18,308 bases of DNA from an uncultured Alphaproteobacteria bacterium (GTDB lineage: Bacteria; Pseudomonadota; Alphaproteobacteria; RF32; CAG-239), in NCBI GenBank assembly GCA_944392185.1, contig CALXVW010000084.1, positions 1-18,308 of the forward strand. The letters run 5' to 3'. Shown here in pieces: positions 13,643 through 18,308 of this stretch (positions are counted from its first letter, which is position 1; every line of letters begins with the position of its first letter). The translations under genes and the position numbers were made by a program. Under the pieces are notes generated by a model that saw nothing but the letters and a program-made list of their open reading frames with translations, ran no database searches and was not told the DNA's origin.

Positions 13643-15937
13643 TTACCTTCCGGTGTATCCACCTCTGGTCGGAGTGGGAGCGGTTCTTCTGGTCGGATTA
13701 TCCAGAATTTCTCTGGCCCTGTTTATATCTACCGAATTAATAGACTGAGGTCTTTTGATTTCGAGCTTGGTTTTTTCTGAGCCCCATGCTTCTAATCCTG
13801 CAAAAGTGTTTTGCAGAATATCTTGATATGTCTTGACGGTATAGTCTCCTGCTGAAATATAATCTCTCTGCTCCAGTTTCTTTCCGTCACTCTTAGTTTC
13901 ATAATCAAAATTAAAATCTTCTCCTTCTTCCTCATTGGGAGTCGCACTTCCCGGTTTTAGTCTGTTTTTGAAAGTCCTAACTACTTCAGGGCGGGCCTCC
14001 CTCATCTTGGCCGCAAACATCTTATCAATGAATGCTTGGTTAGCCGCATTGTTTAAGTAATCATAACGATGTGTTACAACTTCGCCTTTTTCATTAACAT
14101 AGCTAAGCTCTCCTTTTTTCACTCCTTCCGTAATGGCATTAAGGGCACAGTAAGCACAAGCAACATCCACATGATTCCATGGGCCGTTACCACTGGTATT
14201 AGCAACAATTTTATCACATAATCCTGGCAGAACTGAACCCTGGAAAAAGTGAAAACGAATATCTCCCTCAAGCACACTCATTGTTTTGTCTATTTCTTTG
14301 GATAATTTCTCTCCCTTGGATTCTTTGTATTCTTTATATGCTTGCAATTGGCCGATCAAGCGCATTTTATATGTTAATACATCTATTTCATCGTCGGCAC
14401 TTTTATCTTTGATGGCTTTAAGAATGACTTGCAGGTGATCATTACCGATGTCACAACCGTTGGGATTGTCTTTGCTTTTGAGCAGTGGACACATTAACTG
14501 GTCACCGGCGGCCTCCCAAAAGGCTTTTTGAGCATCTCCGCCAAATTCTGCAGCAGAAGGCATTTCAAAATAGTTATAGCCACAGCCTTTCAGAGCTCCT
14601 AAAGCGCCTTTGGCGTAGGCAGTCTCAAATTTAGCCCCCTGTGGAACGTAAATACCAATGCGTGGCGGGCGACTGTTCCATATACGAAATGCACATTTTT
14701 TCTTATGTTGGGCAATGCCGTCTCTATCCAGCTTGCCATCATTCATCTTGTCTTGTTCGCTGTTGTAGAAGCTGATGACCATACTACCGTCCGGCATGCG
14801 TCTGGTGGTAATACAACGGCGATCTATACGCATGATACCTGCGCGTCCAATGAGCTTTTCTTTCATCTTGCGCAGGCTTATGTTTTTATCTTTTTCTTGT
14901 AGATATTCTGCAAACGGATTGCCTTCATATGAGGGGGCATCTGCCCCGCCAATTTCTGATGTTTGGCCGGTTTGGCCGTCCGCATCGTAATCTTGACTGG
15001 CATATTCCTCTTCTGCCGTTTTCTGAGCAATGACATCGTCCAAGGCCGGGTTGGAAATTCCGTTGTCTTCATTCTCTTTTTGAATACGCCGCAACTCTTC
15101 CAGATCCATATTTCGCCATGCCGCACGGCTGTAAGATCTAAAGATATCTTCAAAACTGCCGATTTCTTTACCGGAATCTTTATCATCAACAACTTTTAAT
15201 TTGTCTGTAGGGGTGAAGCTGTCAATACTCATCCCCATATCATCAAAAAATTTAGCAAACTCTTGAACTTGCTCTTTTGTCAGAGTTTGATTTTCGGTAA
15301 AGACTATTGATAAGTCATCTTTGATGGCAAATTTCAGACCGCTGCCGCCAAGATTATCAACCCTCAGTAAAAGCTGCCCATCTTTATATTGCAAATTGAG
15401 ATTGCTTTTATCTTTTCCGGAATCTTTATCTCCCTCAAGCATATTATCAACTATGCGCTCAAGGTCTGCAAACTTTTCTTTCAACTCCGGATGCGCTGCT
15501 AAATCTTTCTCCACCTCTCCGTAAACTTGCAGCAAATTTAATGATACTTCAGGATTATTGCTATTTAAAATTCTTTGTTTTTCTTCTGAAAAGCGACTGT
15601 TTAATTCAGTTTCTCTTTCGTTTATTGCTACCCTGAATTCTGAGGCTTTATCATCTTGTAAATACTGTGTTGCCTTTATACCTTTTGCTTCTTGCTCACT
15701 TTTCCACTTGCTATAATCATCTTCCGCTTTTCGGTATGCAGCAAGCAATTCAGTATATTCTTTTCTATGGTCCTCCCATGTTTTTGAATCAAAAATGTAT
15801 TTGCCTTCAGCATTTATCTTGCTCATAAGGTCAAGTAAGCCCGCACGTTTGTCTGCGTCTGTGTAGTACTCGGGGAGTTCATTCTCGCCTTCCCAGCTGG
15901 TATCTTTTTTGAATCTTAACGGAGTAATTTCTGCCAT
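13643..15937 (-). CDS. hypothetical 764-residue protein, unrecognised
   Basis: I do not recognise this protein. It has no signal peptide or membrane segment. Residues about 50-170 are charged and helical, likely coiled coil. Residues 180-245 look like a small alpha/beta unit (LNLQYKDGQLLLRVDNLGG..). Residues 305-340 are an acidic, low-complexity linker. Residues 341-490 form the most conserved-looking domain: IDRRCITTRRMPDGSMVISF, then RIGIYVPQGAKFETAYAKGALGALKGCGYNYFEMPSAAEFGGDAQKAFWEAAG. Its strand-helix-'F.MPS..EF...A..AFWEAAG' layout is loosely like the LPD7 domain of large polyvalent mobile-element proteins; this is a weak guess. Residues 495-600 contain scattered Cys/His (CDIGNDH, WNHVDVACAYCALNA). 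The tail is Thr/Pro/Arg/Gly-rich and basic. The start ATG at 15937 follows AAGGA, with a promoter at 15977-16004. It is transcribed alone between glgP and pgk. A cytoplasmic or secreted effector role is possible but unsupported. Confidence 0.8.
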   Translation of the reverse strand: MAEITPLRFKKDTSWEGENELPEYYTDADKRAGLLDLMSKINAEGKYIFDSKTWEDHRKEYTELLAAYRKAEDDYSKWKSEQEAKGIKATQYLQDDKASEFRVAINERETELNSRFSEEKQRILNSNNPEVSLNLLQVYGEVEKDLAAHPELKEKFADLERIVDNMLEGDKDSGKDKSNLNLQYKDGQLLLRVDNLGGSGLKFAIKDDLSIVFTENQTLTKEQVQEFAKFFDDMGMSIDSFTPTDKLKVVDDKDSGKEIGSFEDIFRSYSRAAWRNMDLEELRRIQKENEDNGISNPALDDVIAQKTAEEEYASQDYDADGQTGQTSEIGGADAPSYEGNPFAEYLQEKDKNISLRKMKEKLIGRAGIMRIDRRCITTRRMPDGSMVISFYNSEQDKMNDGKLDRDGIAQHKKKCAFRIWNSRPPRIGIYVPQGAKFETAYAKGALGALKGCGYNYFEMPSAAEFGGDAQKAFWEAAGDQLMCPLLKSKDNPNGCDIGNDHLQVILKAIKDKSADDEIDVLTYKMRLIGQLQAYKEYKESKGEKLSKEIDKTMSVLEGDIRFHFFQGSVLPGLCDKIVANTSGNGPWNHVDVACAYCALNAITEGVKKGELSYVNEKGEVVTHRYDYLNNAANQAFIDKMFAAKMREARPEVVRTFKNRLKPGSATPNEEEGEDFNFDYETKSDGKKLEQRDYISAGDYTVKTYQDILQNTFAGLEAWGSEKTKLEIKRPQSINSVDINRAREILDNPTRRTAPTPTRGGYTGR

Positions 15938-15976
15938 CGGAATATTCCTTTGCTACCAAATTCTTTCTTTATGTTT

Positions 15977-16004
15977 ATTTTAGCATAAATTAGTGAAAAA
16001 TCAA
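15977..16004 (-). promoter_or_regulatory. predicted promoter of the 764-residue protein gene
   Basis: Minus-strand boxes TTGATT (15999-16004) and TAAAAT (15977-15982) are 16 bases apart. The predicted start near 15970 gives a leader of about 33 bases. It lies downstream of the small-RNA terminator at 16090, so the gene has an independent transcript. Confidence 0.65.
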
Positions 16005-16089
16005 CTATTTTGTCTAAAAAATTTATCCTTCCACTTGCCATCACTCTAACAGACATTGGTTTATAAACATTTAATCCCCCATTTCCCTC

Positions 16090-16125
16090 AAAAAGAAAGA
16101 GCAAAGCCTTAAGCCTTGCTCTTTC
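16090..16125 (-). terminator. terminator of candidate small RNA
   Basis: GAAAGAGCAA (16095-16104) pairs perfectly with TTGCTCTTTC (16116-16125). TTTTT follows on the minus strand only; the plus strand continues CCCGATCC. pgk already has its own terminator at 16295-16320, so this one must serve a transcript that starts between them. Confidence 0.8.
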
Positions 16126-16237
16126 CCGATCCTTCCAACTAACAAATGAAATAAATTTTCTTTTGTTGTTTTCGCAAATCTTTTTGTTCACTCATACCGG
16201 CAAAAGAAAATCTATTTCTACTTACCGACATCGGGAA
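16090..16237 (-). ncRNA. candidate structured small RNA between pgk and the 764-residue gene
   Basis: The 408 bases between pgk and the next gene hold no convincing protein gene. On the minus strand they show promoter-like boxes (16243-16272), a predicted start near 16236-16237, a 5' sequence TTCCCGAT (16230-16237) complementary to ATCGGGAA at 16123-16130, an 18-bp internal stem (16201-16218 with 16148-16165, one G-U pair), a 35-base apical loop, and an intrinsic terminator. The wobble in the long stem is G-U on the minus strand but A-C on the plus strand, which agrees with the terminator in pointing to minus-strand transcription. The RNA would be about 145 bases. It shares no obvious motif with RNAs A and B. 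The outer stem overlaps the terminator arm by three bases. Function is unknown; 6S RNA cannot be excluded. Confidence 0.6.
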
Positions 16238-16242
16238 CATCT

Positions 16243-16272
16243 TTTATCTAATCTCTATCTCTTTCCTTTCAA
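16243..16272 (-). promoter_or_regulatory. predicted promoter of candidate small RNA
   Basis: Minus-strand TTGAAA (16267-16272), 18-base spacer, GATAAA (16243-16248). The expected start, six to seven bases on, coincides with the first base of the TTCCCGAT arm of the RNA. Confidence 0.5.
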
Positions 16273-16294
16273 CCCTATTTGCTTTTTTTATAAC

Positions 16295-16320
16295 AAAAAA
16301 CGCCCCAATACCTTGAGGCG
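16295..16320 (-). terminator. pgk terminator
   Basis: CGCCCCAA (16301-16308) and TTGAGGCG (16313-16320) form an 8-bp stem with one G-U pair and a 4-base loop. TTTTTT follows on the minus strand, 26 bases past the pgk stop. Confidence 0.85.
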
Positions 16321-16345
16321 CTTTTGTTTTTTGCCTATTATTGCC

Positions 16346-17557
16346 TTATTTCTTCAAGACAACAACTCCGGGGAGCTCCTTGCCTTCCATCCACTCAAGG
16401 AAAGCACCGCCGGCCGTTGAAATATAAGAGAACTTGTTCTCTACTCCGGCATTGGCCAAAGCAGAAACAGTATCACCGCCGCCGGCAACAGATGTCAGCT
16501 TACCAGCTTCTGTCAAGGAGGCCGCTTTCTCGGCTACTTTGTTGGTGGCATTGTCAAAGGGTTTCATCTCAAATACGCCCAAGGGGCCGTTCCATACCAA
16601 AGTTTTGCACTCCTCCAACTTGGCATTAATAGCGGCAATGGTCTTCTCTCCAACATCGAGCAAGCTCCAACCCTCAGCCGGGATGTGCTCCAAATCTACC
16701 GTCTTGTGCTCTGCCATCGGCTTAAATTCTTTTGAGACAACAACATCTTGCGGCAAGATAATCTCGCAGTTGTTAGCTTTGGCAGTGGCCATAATCTCTT
16801 TGGCGGTGTCTATCATATCCATCTGAACCAAAGAATTGGCCTCGTTGACGGTATCTATGCCGTTGGCTTTCATGAATGTATGAGCCATACCGCCTGAAAT
16901 GACCAGCTTGTTTACCTTTTTTACCAAGTTGTTCAACAAATCCAACTTGGTAGAAACTTTAGAACCGCCGACAATGGCCATCAACGGACGCTCAGGATTG
17001 TTCAATCCTTTAGATAGAGCATTTACCTCTTCTTCCATCAGCAACCCAAAAGCAGACGGGCGCTCTTTTACCGCAGCAACCATGGAAGCATGTGCACGGT
17101 GAGCGGTTGAAAATGCGTCTGATACATAAACATCAGCCGGTTTTACCAACTCTTTGGCAAAGCCTTCATCACCTTTTTTCTCTTCATTATAAAAACGGAG
17201 ATTCTCAAGCAACAAAACCTCGTCGCCTTTCATGTTCTTAATGGCTTCTGCTACTTTGGGGCCAATGCAGTCATCTACAAACACAACATGTTTGCCCAAA
17301 GCCTTCTCCAGCTCGGGGGCTACGTGAGACAATGAGTTTTTCATATCCCCTTTGCCTTCCGGGCGACCAAAGTGCGAGATTACAACAACCTTGGCACCTT
17401 TGTCCATTAAGGTCTTAATGGTGGGAACCGTACGGGTAATGCGGGCGGTGTTGGTTACATGAAAATTCTCATCCATCGGAACATTTAAATCAGCACGCAG
17501 CATTGCTACTTTGCCTTTTAAATCTCCCAAGTCTTTTATGGTTCTGTATTCTGTCAT
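16346..17557 (-). CDS. pgk: phosphoglycerate kinase
   Basis: Phosphoglycerate kinase transfers phosphate between 1,3-bisphosphoglycerate and ADP in glycolysis and in reverse in gluconeogenesis; it is a cytoplasmic monomer. The 403-residue length is normal. Motifs visible in order: LRADLNVPMDE (substrate-binding RxDxNVP), SHFGRPEGK, LLENLRFYNEEKK, DAFSTAHRAHAS, the domain-hinge region IVGGSKVSTKLDLL, LVWNGPLGVFEM, and the C-terminal nucleotide-binding GGGDTVSAL and SYISTAGGAFLEWMEGKELPG. The start ATG at 17557 is preceded by AAGGAAG. It follows gap on the same strand, but a hairpin terminator sits in the 64-base gap, so pgk is probably expressed by read-through. In many Proteobacteria gap-pgk pairing is standard, which supports the call. 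Confidence 0.99.
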   Translation of the reverse strand: MTEYRTIKDLGDLKGKVAMLRADLNVPMDENFHVTNTARITRTVPTIKTLMDKGAKVVVISHFGRPEGKGDMKNSLSHVAPELEKALGKHVVFVDDCIGPKVAEAIKNMKGDEVLLLENLRFYNEEKKGDEGFAKELVKPADVYVSDAFSTAHRAHASMVAAVKERPSAFGLLMEEEVNALSKGLNNPERPLMAIVGGSKVSTKLDLLNNLVKKVNKLVISGGMAHTFMKANGIDTVNEANSLVQMDMIDTAKEIMATAKANNCEIILPQDVVVSKEFKPMAEHKTVDLEHIPAEGWSLLDVGEKTIAAINAKLEECKTLVWNGPLGVFEMKPFDNATNKVAEKAASLTEAGKLTSVAGGGDTVSALANAGVENKFSYISTAGGAFLEWMEGKELPGVVVLKK

Positions 17558-17573
17558 TTATTTCTTCCTTTGC

Positions 17574-17608
17574 AAAAACAAAACCCCCTTGGCAGGCCAA
17601 GAGGGTTT
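17574..17608 (-). terminator. terminator or attenuator between gap and pgk
   Basis: Arms 17581-17592 and 17597-17608 pair over 12 bp with one G-U on the minus strand (AAACCCTCTTGG with CCAAGGGGGTTT), loop CCTG, followed by TGTTTTT. It lies 16 bases before the pgk start codon, after the gap stop codon. Confidence 0.85.
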
Positions 17609-17621
17609 GCTTATTTTGTGA

Positions 17622-18308
17622 TTATCCGTTAACTTTTGCCATATGAGCAATGAGGTCCAATACCTTGTTGGAGTAACCCCACTCGTTGTCATACCAGCTT
17701 ACAACTTTTACAAAAGTCGGAGTCAACTGGATACCAGCTTTAGCATCAAAGATTGATGTACGAGCATCGCCCAAGAAATCTGAAGATACAACTTGATCCT
17801 CGGTATAGCCCAGAACACCTTTCAACTCACCTTCGGAGGCTTTCTTCATGGCTGCGCAGATTTCTTCATAAGAAGTCGGTTTTGCCAAGTTAACAGTCAA
17901 GTCAACAACTGATACATCCAATGTCGGAACACGGAATGACATACCGGTCAATTTGCCGTTCAATGACGGAATAACCTTGCCAACAGCCTTGGCAGCACCG
18001 GTTGAAGACGGAATGATGTTGCCAGATGCTGCACGACCACCGCGCCAATCTTTCATGGACGGACCATCTACGGTCTTTTGGGTGGCTGTGGTGGAGTGAA
18101 CGGTGGTCATCAAACCATCGGTGATGCCGAATGCATCATTCAAAACTTTGGCAATGGGTGCCAAGCAGTTGGTGGTGCAAGAGGCGTTGGATACAAACTT
18201 GGTGCCTTTTACATAAGAATCGGTGTTTACACCGCAAACAAACATCGGGGTGTCGTCCTTAGAAGGAGCAGACATTACAACATATTTTGCACCGGCATCA
18301 ATGTGGCC
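17622..18308 (-). CDS. gap: glyceraldehyde-3-phosphate dehydrogenase, C-terminal two-thirds (N-terminus outside window)
   Basis: This NAD-dependent dehydrogenase oxidises glyceraldehyde-3-phosphate to 1,3-bisphosphoglycerate, one step before pgk. The frame runs through the right edge (GHIDAGAKYVVMSAPSKDD...), so about 228 residues are visible and the N-terminal Rossmann fold is missing. The catalytic motif SNASCTTNCLAP carries the active-site cysteine. Other landmarks are VHSTTATQKTVDGPSMKDWRGGRAASGNIIPSSTGAAKAVGKVIPSLNGKLTGMSFRVPT (histidine-adjacent and phosphate-binding segments) and the C-terminal SWYDNEWGYSNKVLDLIAHMAKVNG. ATG 18275 is internal, not the start. Sequence is type I, classical phosphorylating GAPDH. 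The coenzyme preference (NAD or NADP) cannot be judged without the N-terminus. It is the first visible gene of a gap-pgk unit. Confidence 0.98.
   Translation of the reverse strand, partial: GHIDAGAKYVVMSAPSKDDTPMFVCGVNTDSYVKGTKFVSNASCTTNCLAPIAKVLNDAFGITDGLMTTVHSTTATQKTVDGPSMKDWRGGRAASGNIIPSSTGAAKAVGKVIPSLNGKLTGMSFRVPTLDVSVVDLTVNLAKPTSYEEICAAMKKASEGELKGVLGYTEDQVVSSDFLGDARTSIFDAKAGIQLTPTFVKVVSWYDNEWGYSNKVLDLIAHMAKVNG

Noticed and set aside
15916..16191. Minus-strand frame of 91 codons upstream of the 764-residue gene
   Set aside because: It starts at GTG without a ribosome-binding site, runs through the small-RNA terminator and the downstream gene's promoter, and overlaps that gene's start.
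16139..16240. Short minus-strand frame starting MFPMSV (33 codons) inside the candidate small RNA
   Set aside because: The ATG lies at about the predicted transcript start with no ribosome-binding site, and the sequence is better explained by its base-pairing. A dual-function RNA is not excluded.

Overview
The window looks like chromosome of an AT-leaning, flagellated Alphaproteobacterium. The best evidence is the minus-strand order tolC-type porin, PopZ (DUF2497) and valS, a neighbourhood familiar from Alphaproteobacteria; PopZ is largely confined to that class. Codon use is similar throughout and I see no insertion sequence, tRNA, rRNA or CRISPR array. A host-associated or gut lineage is a guess from overall style only.

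Layout. 1-300: the C-terminal end of a flagellin and its terminator. 299-760: a small helix-turn-helix (HTH) gene preceded by a structured RNA with its own promoter and terminator (module A). 814-2031: an orphan NarL/FixJ response regulator and a dCMP-deaminase-family enzyme. 2191-3530: enolase and its terminator. 3531-3968: a second, diverged copy of the HTH-plus-RNA unit (module B). 3974-5547: a two-gene operon encoding a putative protein-glutamine deamidase and a zeta-toxin-like kinase. 5616-10976: tolC, popZ and valS. 11111-13626: glycogen phosphorylase. 13643-16004: an unrecognised 764-residue protein. 16090-16272: a candidate small RNA. 16295-18308: pgk and gap, the latter cut by the right edge.

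Central metabolism is well represented: eno, pgk and gap are lower-glycolysis/gluconeogenesis genes and glgP feeds stored glucan into the same route. valS, popZ and tolC are housekeeping.

The most unusual content is the pair of RNA-HTH modules. Their promoter blocks are identical over 34 bases. Their RNA bodies have diverged in sequence, yet keep the same helices through compensatory changes. Each RNA ends in a terminator just upstream of a paralogous small HTH gene. This suggests a family of structured RNAs tied to a small DNA-binding protein, either as a terminator-controlled leader or as an sRNA-regulator pair. The second point of interest is the deamidase-kinase operon, whose two unrelated proteins share an RGLNL motif at almost the same distance from their C-termini. 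The third is a promoter-stem-terminator unit between the 764-residue gene and pgk that looks like another small RNA. All function assignments come from reading motifs by eye; no database search was possible.
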